Part shown: piece after piece, positions 19,954 through 29,765 of the stretch
How the letters are laid out: the number at the start of each line of letters is the position of its first letter
Numbering within the stretch: position 1 is the first letter of the stretch
Assembly (NCBI RefSeq): GCF_900188155.1
Contig: NZ_FZOG01000003.1
Location: 124,001-188,000, forward strand
Length of the DNA stretch: 64,000 bases
DNA from: Pseudomonas segetis
Lineage (GTDB): Bacteria > Pseudomonadota > Gammaproteobacteria > Pseudomonadales > Pseudomonadaceae
Reading direction: 5' to 3'
The notes under the pieces: model-generated
Told to the model about the DNA's origin: nothing
What the model saw: the letters and a program-made list of their open reading frames with translations, nothing else
The model's database searches: none
Made by a program: the position numbers and the translations under genes

Positions 19954-20931
19954 ATGTCCAAGCGAATCCAATTTAGCAGCCACGGCGGCCCTGAAGTACT
20001 TGAGTTCGTTGACCACCAGCCCGCAGCGCCTGGAGCCGGTGAAGTTCGTGTGCAGAACCAAGCCATTGGCCTTAACTTTATCGACACTTACTTTCGCAGC
20101 GGCCTGTATCAGCCACCTGCATTGCCGTCGAGCTTGGGCACTGAAGGCGCTGGCGTTGTTGAAGCCGTGGGGGCTGGCGTCACTCAATTCCAGGTAGGCG
20201 ACCGCGTCGCATACGCCACCGGCCCACTGGGTGCGTACAGCCAGTTGCATGTATTGCCCGCCAGCAAACTGGTGAAGCTGCCAGACAGCATCAGCTTCGA
20301 ACAAGCCGCAGCCGTCATGCTCAAGGGCCTCACCGTGCAATACCTGCTGCGCCAGACCTTTGAATTGAAAGGCGGCGAAACCGTGCTCTTTCATGCCGCT
20401 GCGGGCGGTGTTGGCTCATTCGCCTGCCAGTGGGCCAAAGCCCTCGGCGTCAAGCTTATCGGTACGGTTAGCACCGCTGAAAAAGCCGAGCGCGCCATGC
20501 AGCAGGGTGCCTGGGCAACCATCAACTACAGCCATGAAAATGTTGCCGAACGCGTGCTTGAACTGACTGATGGTAAAAAATGCCCGGTGGTGTACGACGG
20601 GGTCGGCAAGGACACCTGGGCAACGTCGCTGGACTGCGTAGCGCCGCGTGGCCTGCTGGTCAGCTTTGGCAACGCCTCTGGGGCGGTCAGCGGCGTGAAC
20701 CTGGGAATTCTGGCGCAAAAAGGCGCCCTGTACGTCACCCGACCAACCCTGGCCAGCTACGCCGACACCCCTGAGCGCCTGCAGGCCATGGCCGACGAAC
20801 TGTTCGGCATGATCAGCAGCGGCAAGCTGGATGTCGAGATCAACCAGCGCTACCCGCTGGCTGAAGCGGCCCAGGCGCAAATTGCTCTGAGCGCTCGCCA
20901 GACCACTGGCTCGACGATTCTGTTGCCATAA
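19954..20931 (+). CDS. qor: NADPH:quinone oxidoreductase, zinc-independent MDR family
   Basis: The 325-residue protein is a medium-chain dehydrogenase/reductase. 'VGDRVAYATGPLGAYSQ' and the cofactor motif 'HAAAGGVGSFACQWAKALG' (AAGGVG) match Qor, which reduces quinones with NADPH by one or two electrons. The zinc-binding residues of alcohol dehydrogenases are absent, as expected. The ATG at 19954 has GGAG 8 bases upstream. It is divergent from hemF and convergent with tsaC. Confidence 0.93.
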   Translation: MSKRIQFSSHGGPEVLEFVDHQPAAPGAGEVRVQNQAIGLNFIDTYFRSGLYQPPALPSSLGTEGAGVVEAVGAGVTQFQVGDRVAYATGPLGAYSQLHVLPASKLVKLPDSISFEQAAAVMLKGLTVQYLLRQTFELKGGETVLFHAAAGGVGSFACQWAKALGVKLIGTVSTAEKAERAMQQGAWATINYSHENVAERVLELTDGKKCPVVYDGVGKDTWATSLDCVAPRGLLVSFGNASGAVSGVNLGILAQKGALYVTRPTLASYADTPERLQAMADELFGMISSGKLDVEINQRYPLAEAAQAQIALSARQTTGSTILLP

Positions 20932-20938
20932 GCCGGGT

Positions 20939-20964
20939 GCCACTCACTTACCGAGGTGAGTGGC
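20939..20964. terminator. hairpin between convergent qor and tsaC
   Basis: Perfect 9-base arms GCCACTCAC and GTGAGTGGC enclose an 8-base loop just after the qor stop codon and before the tsaC stop codon. No strong T run is present, so it is probably a weak bidirectional terminator. Confidence 0.6.
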
Positions 20965-20970
20965 GTCCAG

Positions 20971-21531
20971 TCATGAAGGCCGCACCACGTCGCCACTGAT
21001 CAGGTCGCGAATCAGGCTTGGGTTCTTGCGGCCACCCAAGGCACCGTTCAAGACCTTGTCGAGCTGGCCCGGAAAGTACTGCTCGATCCGCAAGCGACTG
21101 CGCGCCGCAGGACGACCCGCGGGGTTGGCGGAAGTCGATACCAACGGGCCGGTGAGGGCGCATAGCTCACGCACCAGCGGATGATCGCTGACCCGCAGGG
21201 CAACGCTGTTGTGCTGGCCTGTGATCCACTGCGGCAAACGGTCCTGATGCGGAACCAGCCAGGTTGTAGGCCCCGGCCACATGCTGGCCAGGCGGTCTTG
21301 CCAGATGTCCGGCAGGTCTTCAATCAGAAAATCAAACTGGCGAATAGTGTCCGCAACCAGAATCAGGCCTTTGTTCATCGGCCGGTTTTTCAGCGCCAGC
21401 AAGCGCTCGACCGCCAACTCATCCCAGGGGTCGCAACCCAGTCCCCAGACTGCTTCGGTCGGATAGGCAATCACGCCCCCTTGCATCACCACCCGCGCGG
21501 CTTGCCGTACTTGCCAGCTATTGACCATCAT
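20971..21531 (-). CDS. tsaC: threonylcarbamoyl-AMP synthase
   Basis: The 186-residue protein is a YrdC-domain enzyme that makes threonylcarbamoyl-AMP for the t6A37 modification of ANN-decoding tRNAs. It shows '[17 protein letters not shown]', the 'KNRP' nucleotide-binding motif, 'WPGPTTWL' and 'STSANPAG', all standard for this family. The length fits the short TsaC form without the Sua5 extension. It lies downstream of dprA on the same strand, as in other gammaproteobacteria. The ATG at 21531 or the adjacent one at 21528 could start it. Confidence 0.95.
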   Translation of the reverse strand: MMVNSWQVRQAARVVMQGGVIAYPTEAVWGLGCDPWDELAVERLLALKNRPMNKGLILVADTIRQFDFLIEDLPDIWQDRLASMWPGPTTWLVPHQDRLPQWITGQHNSVALRVSDHPLVRELCALTGPLVSTSANPAGRPAARSRLRIEQYFPGQLDKVLNGALGGRKNPSLIRDLISGDVVRPS

Positions 21532-21625
21532 TCGTGCTCCGTTGAACCCTGCTGCGCAGTGTATCTAAGCCGAATAACAATTGACCAAGCAAGCCCTCAA
21601 TTTTCCAAGGTTTTTTCAGAAACGG

Positions 21626-22738
21626 CTAAGAGCGCGGGCAGGCATACCAGCGTCCGGCTTCGCAGCTAACCCGACCATCCAGCTCAAGCTCGGTCAATGC
21701 CGCCAACACTTCACTCAAGGGCAAACCGCTGCTAAGCGCCAACGCCTCGCTGCTTTGCGGCGCAGCCAACAACAGCTCGAACAAGGGATGACTGGCTGGG
21801 GTAGGGGGCTCAACAGTTGCCGGGCCATGTTGCCAGCCGCGCAACGCTTCGAGAATATGCTCGATGCTCTCGACCAGTGTCGCACCCTCGCGAATCAACT
21901 GATGACAGCCCCGTGCGCCCGGATGATGAATCGAACCAGGAATCGCATAGACTTCACGGCCTTGCTCAGCGGCCAGCCGCGCGGTAATAAGCGAGCCACT
22001 CGAAGGACTGGCCTCGACCACCAGCACGCCCAGCGACAAGCCACTGATGATCCGGTTTCGCCTGGGGAAGTTGCTCGCATGCGGCGGGCTGCTCAAGGGC
22101 AGTTCGGAAACCAGGGCGCCCCCCTTGGCGATGATATCTGCCGCCAGTGGACGATGCCGGGCGGGGTACATGTGTTGTAAACCTGTCCCGAGCACCGCAA
22201 CCGTCTTGCCCTGGACGTCCAGGGCCCCTTGATGCGCCGCGCCATCAATGCCGAGGGCCAGGCCGCTGGTGATCACAAAGCCACCCGCCGCCAGATGCTT
22301 GGCAAAGTTGTGCGCAGTATCAAGGCCCGGCTTTGAAGCACGCCGACTGCCGACCATGGCCAGCTGCGGTCGCTCAAGCAAAGTGGCATCACCACGGATA
22401 AACAACAACGGCGGTGCATCGCCAAGTTCAGCCAGCAGCGCCGGATAGTCGTGCGAATCCCACATCAACACTTGATTCTCAGGCGCTTCCAGCCAACGCA
22501 GGGTCCCATTGGCTTGCTCGCGCACCTCGTGGCTGCGCCGGGCGTCGCTACAGGCAGTGGGCAACCCGAGCGAGCGCCAGGCAGAAGCGGGCGCACTGAG
22601 CGCAGAGGAGGCCGAATCGAAGGCGTCGATGAGCTTTTTAAATCGCCTTGGCCCGAGTTCAGGCAGGCAATGCAAACGGATCCGAGCTTCTATCTCGGCA
22701 GGGGAAGGTGCAGCGGTTTTGCTGGAATATTGCGACAT
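21626..22738 (-). CDS. dprA: DNA processing protein DprA
   Basis: The 370-residue product binds incoming single-stranded DNA and loads RecA in natural transformation. A Rossmann-like DNA-binding core is visible from 'LAMVGSRRASKPG' (GSRxxS) through 'VITSGLALGIDGAAHQGAL' (SGxAxGID) to 'RNRIISGLS' and 'GREVYAIPGSI'. The C-terminal 60 residues form a winged-helix-like DprA_WH domain. The ATG at 22738 was chosen because AAGGA lies 8 bases upstream; another ATG at 22747 overlaps that site. Confidence 0.94.
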   Translation of the reverse strand: MSQYSSKTAAPSPAEIEARIRLHCLPELGPRRFKKLIDAFDSASSALSAPASAWRSLGLPTACSDARRSHEVREQANGTLRWLEAPENQVLMWDSHDYPALLAELGDAPPLLFIRGDATLLERPQLAMVGSRRASKPGLDTAHNFAKHLAAGGFVITSGLALGIDGAAHQGALDVQGKTVAVLGTGLQHMYPARHRPLAADIIAKGGALVSELPLSSPPHASNFPRRNRIISGLSLGVLVVEASPSSGSLITARLAAEQGREVYAIPGSIHHPGARGCHQLIREGATLVESIEHILEALRGWQHGPATVEPPTPASHPLFELLLAAPQSSEALALSSGLPLSEVLAALTELELDGRVSCEAGRWYACPRS

Positions 22739-22791
22739 GCTGATCATCCTTGATCGGTCGCGCCATAGGCCCGTTGCAGTGCAGCCTATGG

Positions 22792-22821
22792 CTAAAAGCC
22801 CAGCATTTGCTGGGCTTTTAG
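22792..22821 (-). terminator. terminator between the LysM gene and dprA
   Basis: A perfectly symmetric hairpin with 13-base arms starting CTAAAAGCCCAGC and a 4-base loop ATTT; the A/T runs at the ends make it a rho-independent terminator in either direction. It lies just after the leftward LysM gene, so dprA likely has its own promoter. Confidence 0.85.
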
Positions 22822-22824
22822 AGG

Positions 22825-23850
22825 TTAGGGGTTACGCACTTTGTCGAGCACCGCCAGGTTGCGGCTGGCATGCAGGATCAAGCCATAGCTGAGCTTGTTA
22901 TAGGTGCGGAACACCATCATCAGGCCTGCGCGCTCGTCCGGGATCTTCACCGACTCTCCGGTAATGCGGTCGCGTACGGTTTCACCCGTCTTGTATACCG
23001 CCAGCACGTTGCCGACAACCAGTCCGTCGCGCGCGCCCTTGTTGATGGTCACCACATCAAACTGGCCAATCTGGTTGACACCGCGCGGCACGTCGATGAT
23101 CAGGCCCTTGACTTCACCCGCAGGCTCGCTGGGCATGAATGTCGAGTTGATCGCACGCTCTTCGTTGACGAACAGACGGTCGCCGTTGCGCACTTCCTGG
23201 GTGCTGCGACGCAGCTCCATGGTACCGATATCACCTTCCTCGGCAACAATCTCACCGCCACCGATGTCGTCGGCATTGATACCCAGGAACTCTTTGGTTT
23301 CGGGGTCGAAGTAGCTCTTGCCCTGACGGAAAATCCCATAGTTCGGGGTCGTGGTGCTGAACTTGCCACGGGCGTAGATGCGATCGCCCGCACCGCTGAC
23401 AACCCGCTCGGCGTCACCGGCGACGATATAGGGGGCACGCTCGAAATCCTTTGGATCATCGACAATGCGGTTGTACAGCAAGAAACTGTTGATCGCCTCG
23501 AGCGGAATAGTCGGGATGGCCTCTGCCATCGGCGTGCTGCGCACTTTTGGCGACAGCTTGATGGTGCCACGCGACGCGCCGCGATTCAGCACCAGGCGTG
23601 GCTGGCCATCGACATACACCAGGCTCAGCGTATCGCCAGGGTAGATCAGGTGCGGGTTTTCAACCTGTGGGTTGGCGTGCCAGATCTCTGGCCACTTCCA
23701 GGGTTCACGCAGGAATCTACCGGAGATATCCCATAGAGTATCGCCCTTGACCACTGTGTAACGATCCGGATGACCGTCCTTAAGTTGCACATCTGCCTGG
23801 GCCAAACCGCCAGCTGCAAGTAGCAGCAAAGCGAGTAGTGATTTCCTCAT
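22825..23850 (-). CDS. LysM-domain periplasmic protein
   Basis: A 341-residue exported protein with signal peptide ending at GLAQA (residue 19). A LysM domain occupies about residues 30-78: 'YTVVKGDTLWDISGRFL' at its start and 'NPHLIYPGDTL' at its end. LysM binds GlcNAc-containing glycans, so the protein probably sits on peptidoglycan. The remaining 260 residues have no catalytic motif that I recognise. The equivalent gene is next to def-fmt in other Pseudomonas genomes, divergent from def as here. Its exact role is unknown. Confidence 0.85.
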   Translation of the reverse strand: MRKSLLALLLLAAGGLAQADVQLKDGHPDRYTVVKGDTLWDISGRFLREPWKWPEIWHANPQVENPHLIYPGDTLSLVYVDGQPRLVLNRGASRGTIKLSPKVRSTPMAEAIPTIPLEAINSFLLYNRIVDDPKDFERAPYIVAGDAERVVSGAGDRIYARGKFSTTTPNYGIFRQGKSYFDPETKEFLGINADDIGGGEIVAEEGDIGTMELRRSTQEVRNGDRLFVNEERAINSTFMPSEPAGEVKGLIIDVPRGVNQIGQFDVVTINKGARDGLVVGNVLAVYKTGETVRDRITGESVKIPDERAGLMMVFRTYNKLSYGLILHASRNLAVLDKVRNP

Positions 23851-24003
23851 GCGGTGAATCCCTTTATTATGTGTCTTCTGTGAAGCGCCCTAGCGCCACA
23901 ACGTAACCCCAATAGAAATGCGGCGTGAAGCTGCTTTTCCAAGCTGCGCATCATCTTAGCAGCGGATTTTGACTTTATTCCACAAGTGCATCACACAACG
24001 CAT

Positions 24004-24510
24004 ATGGCGATTTTAAACATCCTCGAATTTCCCGATCCACGTTTACGCACCATTGCTAAGCCAGTGGATGTGGTCGATGACGATTTGCGTCAACTGATCG
24101 ACGACATGTTCGAAACCATGTACGAAGCGCCGGGCATCGGGCTTGCTGCCACGCAGGTCAATGTCCATAAGCGTTTGGTGGTTATGGACCTGTCTGAAGA
24201 TCGCTCTGAACCCCGGGTTTTCATCAATCCGGAGTTCGAGTCGCTGACCGAAGAAATGGACCAGTATCAGGAAGGTTGCCTGTCTGTTCCCGGTTTTTAC
24301 GAAAACATCGATCGCCCACAGAAAGTTAAGGTCAAAGCACTTGATCGCGACGGCAAACCCTACGAGCTAATCGCCGAAGGCCTGCTCGCCGTATGCATCC
24401 AGCACGAGTGCGATCACCTCAATGGCAAGCTGTTTGTCGATTACCTGTCTACGCTCAAACGTGACCGGATTAAAAAGAAGCTTGAAAAGCAACACCGTCA
24501 GCAAGCTTGA
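24004..24510 (+). CDS. def: peptide deformylase
   Basis: The 168-residue metalloenzyme removes the formyl group from new N-terminal methionines. All three motifs are present: GIGLAATQ (44-51), EGCLSVPG with the metal-binding Cys near residue 91, and QHECDHLNG with the HExxH-type ligands near 132-137. The ATG at 24004 begins MAILNIL, the usual start for this family, though no strong ribosome site precedes it. It is followed by a hairpin and then fmt, the functionally opposite formyltransferase. Confidence 0.96.
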   Translation: MAILNILEFPDPRLRTIAKPVDVVDDDLRQLIDDMFETMYEAPGIGLAATQVNVHKRLVVMDLSEDRSEPRVFINPEFESLTEEMDQYQEGCLSVPGFYENIDRPQKVKVKALDRDGKPYELIAEGLLAVCIQHECDHLNGKLFVDYLSTLKRDRIKKKLEKQHRQQA

Positions 24511-24522
24511 TCGATGGCTTAC

Positions 24523-24549
24523 AAAGGCTTGCTGCGGCAAGCCTTTTTA
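24523..24549 (+). terminator. terminator between def and fmt
   Basis: Arms AAGGCTTGC and GCAAGCCTT enclose TGCG and are followed by T5, 15 bases after the def stop codon. Some transcription probably reads through into fmt, because no obvious promoter was found in the 50 bases that remain. Confidence 0.8.
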
Positions 24550-24600
24550 TTTGCAGCAGGCGAGGGCGGCAAGCCCTGTACCTGAGTTTAGCGAGACCCC

Positions 24601-25542
24601 ATGACCGATTCTTTACGCATCATTTTTGCCGGCACCCCGGAATTCGCCGCCGAGCACCTAAAGGCCCTGCTTGGCACCAACCACCAGGTTATCGCGGTCT
24701 ACACCCAGCCGGATCGACCTTCCGGCCGTGGACAAAAGCTGATGCCGAGCCCGGTAAAGCAACTCGCCCTGCAACATGAAATACCGGTTTATCAGCCGCA
24801 AACTCTGCGCGACAGCGACGCCCAAGCCCAACTGGCAGCACTCAACGCCGATCTGATGGTGGTGGTGGCCTACGGCCTGATCCTGCCACAAGCAGTACTC
24901 GACACCCCCCGCCTGGGCTGTATCAACAGCCATGCCTCCTTGCTGCCGCGCTGGCGCGGCGCGGCTCCGATCCAACGGGCGATCGAGGCGGGCGATGCCG
25001 AGTCCGGCGTCACCGTGATGCAAATGGAAGCAGGGCTCGATACCGGCCCCATGCTGCTCAAGGTCAGCACCCCGATTAGCGCCGAAGACACCGGCGGCAG
25101 CCTGCATGACCGCCTGGCGCGCCTAGGCGCCGACGCGGTCATTGAAGCCGTTGATGGTCTGGCTGCGGGTTCGCTGGTTGGCGAGATTCAAGATGACAGC
25201 CTGGCCACCTACGCCCACAAGCTCAATAAGGAGCAGGCACGTATCGACTGGACGCGCCCGGCTGATGAGCTGCAACGCCTGATTCGCGCATTCAACCCGA
25301 CGCCGATCTGCCACAGCACGCTCAATGAGGCGCCAATAAAGGTGCTCGGCGCCGAATGTTGCGCAGGACAAGGCGCGCCTGGGATGATTCTCGACGCAAG
25401 CAAGCATGGCCTGAGCGTCGCTTGTGGCAGCGGTGCGCTGCTACTCACTCGCCTGCAACTGCCGGGCGGCAAGGCACTCAACTTCGCCGACCTCTACAAC
25501 AGCCGTCGTGAATACTTCACCGTCGGCGCGGTACTGGTTTGA
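24601..25542 (+). CDS. fmt: methionyl-tRNA formyltransferase
   Basis: The 313-residue enzyme formylates initiator Met-tRNA using 10-formyl-THF. It has '[14 protein letters not shown]' at the N-terminus, the catalytic '[19 protein letters not shown]' segment (SLLPRWRG) and '[12 protein letters not shown]', plus the C-terminal tRNA-binding OB domain. The stop codon overlaps the rsmB start (TGATG), implying translational coupling in a def-fmt-rsmB-trkA arrangement conserved in gammaproteobacteria. Confidence 0.97.
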   Translation: MTDSLRIIFAGTPEFAAEHLKALLGTNHQVIAVYTQPDRPSGRGQKLMPSPVKQLALQHEIPVYQPQTLRDSDAQAQLAALNADLMVVVAYGLILPQAVLDTPRLGCINSHASLLPRWRGAAPIQRAIEAGDAESGVTVMQMEAGLDTGPMLLKVSTPISAEDTGGSLHDRLARLGADAVIEAVDGLAAGSLVGEIQDDSLATYAHKLNKEQARIDWTRPADELQRLIRAFNPTPICHSTLNEAPIKVLGAECCAGQGAPGMILDASKHGLSVACGSGALLLTRLQLPGGKALNFADLYNSRREYFTVGAVLV

Positions 25543-26855
25543 TGAACCCACGCCTCGCCGCCGCCAAGGCCTTAAGCGCAGTACTGTCTGGCAAGGCTTC
25601 ATTGGCCAGCAGCCTGCCGCCGCAACTGGATAAAGTCGAGCCCCGGGATCGTGGCCTCACCCAGGATCTGGCCTTCGGCACCGCTCGCTGGCAGCCAAGG
25701 TTGTCGGCACTGGCCGAAAAGCTTCTGCAAAAGCCGTTCAAGGCGGCGGACAGAGACGTCGAAGCCTTGCTCCTGGTCGGCCTGTATCAACTGCTCTACA
25801 CCCGGATTCCGCCGCACGCCGCATTGGGCGAGACCGTCGGCTGCGCTGAAAAACTGAAGAAACCCTGGGCCAAGGGCCTGCTCAACGCCGTATTGCGCCG
25901 CGCCCAGCGCGAGGCCGAACCACTGCTGGCCGAGATGGAGCGCGACCCCATGGTGCGCACCGCCCATCCGCGCTGGCTGCAAAAATCCCTCAAGGCTTTC
26001 TGGCCCGAGCATTGGGAAGCCATCTGCGCCGCCAATAACGCCCATCCACCGTTGATTTTGCGAGTTAATCGTCGCCACGGCAGCCGAGATGCCTACTTGC
26101 AAGAGCTGCAAGCCGCCGGCATCGAGTGCATGGCATGCGCCTTCAGCCCCGATGGCATCCGCCTGGCCCAAGCCTGCGACGTGACCACGCTGCCCGGCTT
26201 CGCCGAAGGCCGGGTGAGCGTGCAGGATGAAGCCGCGCAACTGGCCGCAGACCTGCTTGAACTAGCCCCGGGCCAGCGCGTACTCGACGCCTGCTGCGCA
26301 CCAGGCGGCAAAACCTGCCACATCCTCGAAGTCGAACCTGGGCTGGCAGGCGTGGTGGCCATCGACCTGGAACCCAAGCGGCTGGTGCGGGTGCGCGAGA
26401 ACCTGGCGCGTCTGAAGCTGGATGCCGAATTGATTGCCGCTGATGGCCGGGCTGTGGATAACTGGTGGGATGGCCAGCCCTTCCAGCGGATCCTGCTCGA
26501 TGCACCCTGTTCGGCGACCGGCGTGATTCGCCGCCACCCCGATATCAAGATTGCCCGCCAGGCCGAGGATATTCCGGCCTTGGCACAATTACAGGGCGAG
26601 TTGCTCGATGCCTTGTGGCCAACGCTGGCCGTTGGCGGCATCATGCTATACGCCACATGCTCGACCTTGCCGACAGAAAATAGCCAAGTGATAGAAGCGT
26701 TTCTGGCCCGCACCCCAGGCGCACGTGAACTCGACATTGCCGGGCCTTTTGGCCTGCACCAGCCCCATGGCCGCCAATTGCTTGCACAAGAAGATGGTCA
26801 TGACGGTTTTTACTATGCCAAGCTGATCAAGATCGCCGCGACACCCCGCGGCTGA
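25542..26855 (+). CDS. rsmB: 16S rRNA m5C967 methyltransferase
   Basis: The 437-residue protein combines an N-terminal NusB-like RNA-binding domain (1-140) and a C-terminal SAM-dependent Fmu domain. The SAM site is '[16 protein letters not shown]'; the two catalytic cysteines are in '[18 protein letters not shown]' (motif IV) and '[13 protein letters not shown]' (motif VI). It methylates C967 of 16S rRNA. The ATG at 25542 overlaps the fmt stop. Confidence 0.96.
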   Translation: MNPRLAAAKALSAVLSGKASLASSLPPQLDKVEPRDRGLTQDLAFGTARWQPRLSALAEKLLQKPFKAADRDVEALLLVGLYQLLYTRIPPHAALGETVGCAEKLKKPWAKGLLNAVLRRAQREAEPLLAEMERDPMVRTAHPRWLQKSLKAFWPEHWEAICAANNAHPPLILRVNRRHGSRDAYLQELQAAGIECMACAFSPDGIRLAQACDVTTLPGFAEGRVSVQDEAAQLAADLLELAPGQRVLDACCAPGGKTCHILEVEPGLAGVVAIDLEPKRLVRVRENLARLKLDAELIAADGRAVDNWWDGQPFQRILLDAPCSATGVIRRHPDIKIARQAEDIPALAQLQGELLDALWPTLAVGGIMLYATCSTLPTENSQVIEAFLARTPGARELDIAGPFGLHQPHGRQLLAQEDGHDGFYYAKLIKIAATPRG

Positions 26856-26867
26856 GGAAGGAATCGG

Positions 26868-28241
26868 ATGAAAATCATCATTCTTGGTGCCGGGCAAGTT
26901 GGCGGCACGCTGGCCGAACACCTGGCCAGCGAAGCCAATGACATCACCGTGGTCGACACCGACGGCGACCGCTTGCGTGATCTAGGCGACCGCCTGGATA
27001 TCCGCACCGTACAGGGTCGCGGCTCGTTCCCAACCGTCTTGCGCCAGGCTGGCGCCGACGATGCCGACATGCTGGTTGCCGTGACCAACAGCGACGAGAT
27101 CAACATGATCGCCTGCCAGGTCGCCTACACCCTGTTCCATACGCCGACCAAGATCGCTCGCGTGCGCGAAGCGGCCTACCTGACCCGCAGCGGCCTGTTC
27201 GACAACGAAGCCATTCCGGTCGACGTGCTCATCAGCCCCGAACAGGTCGTGACCAACTACATCAAGCGCCTGATCGAGTATCCGGGCGCACTGCAGGTTA
27301 TCGACTTCGCCGAAGGCAAGGCCCAGCTGGTTGCGGTCAAAGCCTATTACGGCGGCCCGCTGGTGGGCCAGCAGCTACGCCAACTGCGCGAACATATGCC
27401 CAATGTCGATACCCGCGTTGCCGCCATCTTCCGCCGTAACCGGCCGATCATGCCCAAGGGCGATACGGTCATCGAGGCTGACGACGAAGTATTCTTCATC
27501 GCCGCCAAGGCGCATATCCGTGCGGTAATGAGCGAGATGCGCCGCCTGGAAGACAGCTACAAGAAGATTGTCATTGCCGGTGGTGGCCATATTGGCGAGC
27601 GCCTGGCGGAAGCCATCGAAAGTCGCTACCAGGTGAAGATCATCGAGATGAACCCGGCGCGCTGCCGCTACCTCTCGGAAACCCTGGACAGCACCATAGT
27701 GTTGCAGGGCAGCGCCTCGGACCGTGATTTGCTGGTCGAAGAAAACATCAACGATGCAGACATCTTCCTCGCCCTGACCAACGACGACGAAGCCAACATC
27801 ATGTCGTCCTTGCTGGCCAAGCGCATGGGCGCGCGCAAGGTGATGACCATCATCAACAACCCGGCCTATGTCGACTTGGTCCAGGGCGGGGATATCGATA
27901 TCGCCATCAGCCCGCAGTTGGCAACCATCGGCACCTTGCTCACCCACGTGCGCCGGGGCGATATCGAAAGCGTGCACTCGCTGCGCCGGGGCGCGGCCGA
28001 GGCGATCGAGATGATTGCCCACGGCGATGCCAAGTCGAGCAAGGTGGTCGGGCGCGAGATCGGCAAAATCAGCCTGCCGCCGGGCACCACGATTGGCGCG
28101 GTTATTCGCGATGAGGAAGTGCTGATCGCCCATGACAACACCATGATCCAGAGTGGCGACCATGTAATTCTGTTTTTGGTCGACAAGAAATACATCCGTG
28201 ATGCCGAGAGCCTGTTCCAGGTCGGCTTGACCTTCTTTTAG
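26868..28241 (+). CDS. trkA: Trk potassium uptake NAD-binding regulatory subunit
   Basis: The 457-residue cytoplasmic protein has two RCK units. The first begins '[18 protein letters not shown]' (GAGQVG) and the second at about residue 233 '[17 protein letters not shown]' (GGGHIG), each followed by an RCK_C domain. TrkA gates the TrkH/TrkG potassium channels in response to NAD(H) or ATP. AGGAAGG precedes the ATG. No TrkH gene is present in the window. Confidence 0.97.
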   Translation: MKIIILGAGQVGGTLAEHLASEANDITVVDTDGDRLRDLGDRLDIRTVQGRGSFPTVLRQAGADDADMLVAVTNSDEINMIACQVAYTLFHTPTKIARVREAAYLTRSGLFDNEAIPVDVLISPEQVVTNYIKRLIEYPGALQVIDFAEGKAQLVAVKAYYGGPLVGQQLRQLREHMPNVDTRVAAIFRRNRPIMPKGDTVIEADDEVFFIAAKAHIRAVMSEMRRLEDSYKKIVIAGGGHIGERLAEAIESRYQVKIIEMNPARCRYLSETLDSTIVLQGSASDRDLLVEENINDADIFLALTNDDEANIMSSLLAKRMGARKVMTIINNPAYVDLVQGGDIDIAISPQLATIGTLLTHVRRGDIESVHSLRRGAAEAIEMIAHGDAKSSKVVGREIGKISLPPGTTIGAVIRDEEVLIAHDNTMIQSGDHVILFLVDKKYIRDAESLFQVGLTFF

Positions 28242-28252
28242 AGAGCAGGCTG

Positions 28253-28573
28253 ATGCTTGAGTCACTGGAAAAAATGCTGGCCAAGGGTGTGGATAACTCA
28301 TTGCTGCGCTTTGGCCTGGGCAAGGCTTATCTTGATGCTGGTAACCCGGCGCTCGCGGCCGAGCACTTGCAACGCTGCGTCGAGCTCGATCCCAAGTATT
28401 CAGCCGCCTGGAAACTGCTTGGCAAGGCGCTGCTCGACGATGCTCAGCCAGGCGCGGCACGCAAGGCGTGGGAGCAGGGCATAGCCGCAGCCCAGGCCCA
28501 TGGCGACAAACAAGCGGAGAAGGAAATGACCGTTTTTCTACGCAAGCTGGATAAGCTCAACAGTCAAGCCTGA
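28253..28573 (+). CDS. small tetratricopeptide-repeat protein
   Basis: This 106-residue protein consists of about two and a half TPR units: 'LLRFGLGKAYLDAGNPALAAEHLQRCVELDP' (here LGKAYLDAGNPALAAEHL) and 'SAAWKLLGKALLDDAQPGAARKAW' show the W/L-G/A-Y-A-P pattern. TPRs mediate protein-protein contacts. It begins 11 bases after trkA and probably shares its transcript. The same small gene follows trkA in other pseudomonads. The partner is unknown. Confidence 0.82.
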   Translation: MLESLEKMLAKGVDNSLLRFGLGKAYLDAGNPALAAEHLQRCVELDPKYSAAWKLLGKALLDDAQPGAARKAWEQGIAAAQAHGDKQAEKEMTVFLRKLDKLNSQA

Positions 28574-28607
28574 ACCCCAACAGTTGGCGTTATCGGCCAA
28601 TGCGCAA

Positions 28608-28650
28608 TAAAAAGGCCCGGCGAGCCCTAGCTCGAACCGGGACTTTTTAT
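28608..28650. terminator. bidirectional terminator between the TPR gene and yhhQ
   Basis: An imperfect but long stem, AAAAAGGCCCGGCGAGC paired with GCTCGAACCGGGACTTTTT across a CCTA loop, has A runs on the left and T runs on the right. It sits between the convergent TPR and yhhQ genes and can serve both. Confidence 0.82.
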
Positions 28651-28659
28651 TTGCCGGGT

Positions 28660-29313
28660 TTAAGCCGCAGGAACTGCCCGCCCTTGGAGCAGGCGCGCAA
28701 TTGCACCGAGCAATACACCGTATAGCGGTACAAACAAGACCAGGCTCACGGTCAGCTTGATGGCGTAGTCGACGCTGGCGATCTCGACCCAATGCTCGGC
28801 CATGAACGGATCGCTGCTTTGCCAGAAGGCGATGGAGAAGAACACAAAGGTATCGAGCAGATTGCCCAGGATGGTCGAGGCTGTCGGTGCAACCCACCAC
28901 TGACGCAGACGGCGCATGCGGTCGAACACCTGGATATCCAGTAACTGACCCAGCACATAGGCGCAAAAACTCGCCAGCGCGATGCGGCCAACGAATAGGT
29001 TGAACTCCTGCAGCGCCGCAAAGCCTGAAAACACACCGTCCTGATACAGCACCGAGACCACATAGGAAGCCAGCAACGCTGGCAACATCACCCGCGCAAT
29101 GACCTTCCGCGCCGGAGCCTTGCCCAGCAAACGCACGGTCAGGTCAGTGGCCAGGAAGATAAACGGAAAGCTAAACGCGCCCCAGGTGGTGTGCCAGCCG
29201 AAAAGGGTAATAGGCAACTGCACCAGGTAGTTGCTGGCGATGATAATCAGGATATGAAACGCGATCAGCGCCACCAAAGCGGGTCGGCGGATCGTTGTCA
29301 GAGTGCTTTGCAT
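28660..29313 (-). CDS. yhhQ: queuosine precursor transporter (YhhQ/QPTR family)
   Basis: The 217-residue membrane protein has about six helices, with the family segments 'WGAFSFPFIFLATDLTVRLLG' (FPFIFLATD) and 'STILGNLLDTFVFFSIAFW' (LGNLLDTFVFF). YhhQ imports 7-cyano- or 7-aminomethyl-deazaguanine for salvage into queuosine tRNA. The leader 5' of the gene folds like a preQ1-I riboswitch, which agrees with the assignment and provides feedback control. A terminator separates it from the TPR gene. Confidence 0.92.
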   Translation of the reverse strand: MQSTLTTIRRPALVALIAFHILIIIASNYLVQLPITLFGWHTTWGAFSFPFIFLATDLTVRLLGKAPARKVIARVMLPALLASYVVSVLYQDGVFSGFAALQEFNLFVGRIALASFCAYVLGQLLDIQVFDRMRRLRQWWVAPTASTILGNLLDTFVFFSIAFWQSSDPFMAEHWVEIASVDYAIKLTVSLVLFVPLYGVLLGAIARLLQGRAVPAA

Positions 29314-29318
29314 GTGAG

Positions 29319-29351
29319 CCTTTTTAAGTTTTATGGGGTGAGGGAACCCAT
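29319..29351 (-). promoter_or_regulatory. preQ1-I-like riboswitch in the yhhQ leader
   Basis: Read on the minus strand, 29351 to 29319 gives a stem ATGGG/CCCAT with a 9-base pyrimidine-rich loop TTCCCTCAC, then an A-rich tail AAAACTTAAAAAGG that contains the ribosome site. A preQ1-I aptamer is exactly such a short H-type pseudoknot: one 5-bp stem, a loop whose 3' side carries the ligand-pairing C, and an A-rich tail whose last bases pair back into the loop. Here loop CCU can pair with tail AGG, hiding the ribosome site when preQ1 is bound. The ATG follows 5 bases later. Family match is by eye and not verified by a covariance model. Confidence 0.7.
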
Positions 29352-29439
29352 TTCGATAATGCCGCGCCTATGCGACGCGCGGCACTTTAGCGAATACCTG
29401 ACTCACAAGATAGGTTTTAAGCACTTTACTGACAATTGG

Positions 29440-29703
29440 TCATTCAGTGACGAAACGCAAACCCACACCCTCGGCGTCGACACGGGTTACCACCATCTGC
29501 AAGATTGGCGCTTCGATTGGCATGCCCTGCACCTGGCCTGTCACCACATCACCCAGTTTCAGCGAGCGCAGCGCTTCATGCTTCACATAGACGCCACCGT
29601 CGGACAGGTCTCGGGTCTGGGCGATAACATCAGCAAAGTCCGGGTGGCTGATCTTGATCATGCACTTCATCGTTGTTCGCGGGTGCTGGCGGTTGTTCGA
29701 CAT
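29440..29703 (-). CDS. PilZ-domain protein
   Basis: The 87-residue protein is one PilZ domain. The c-di-GMP signature is present as R5-QHP-R9 in 'NRQHPR' and 'DLSDGGVYV' (D/NxSxxG) near residue 33. PilZ proteins act as c-di-GMP receptors or, in the type IV pilus PilZ subset, as non-binding partners; the intact motif here argues for binding. It lies between yhhQ and lpxL on the same strand, as in other Pseudomonas genomes. Confidence 0.9.
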   Translation of the reverse strand: MSNNRQHPRTTMKCMIKISHPDFADVIAQTRDLSDGGVYVKHEALRSLKLGDVVTGQVQGMPIEAPILQMVVTRVDAEGVGLRFVTE

Positions 29704-29765
29704 GGCTACGGCGATCCTCTGATTAACGACTCGATAGCCTGAAGACAGCCTCAGGCGTAACTACA

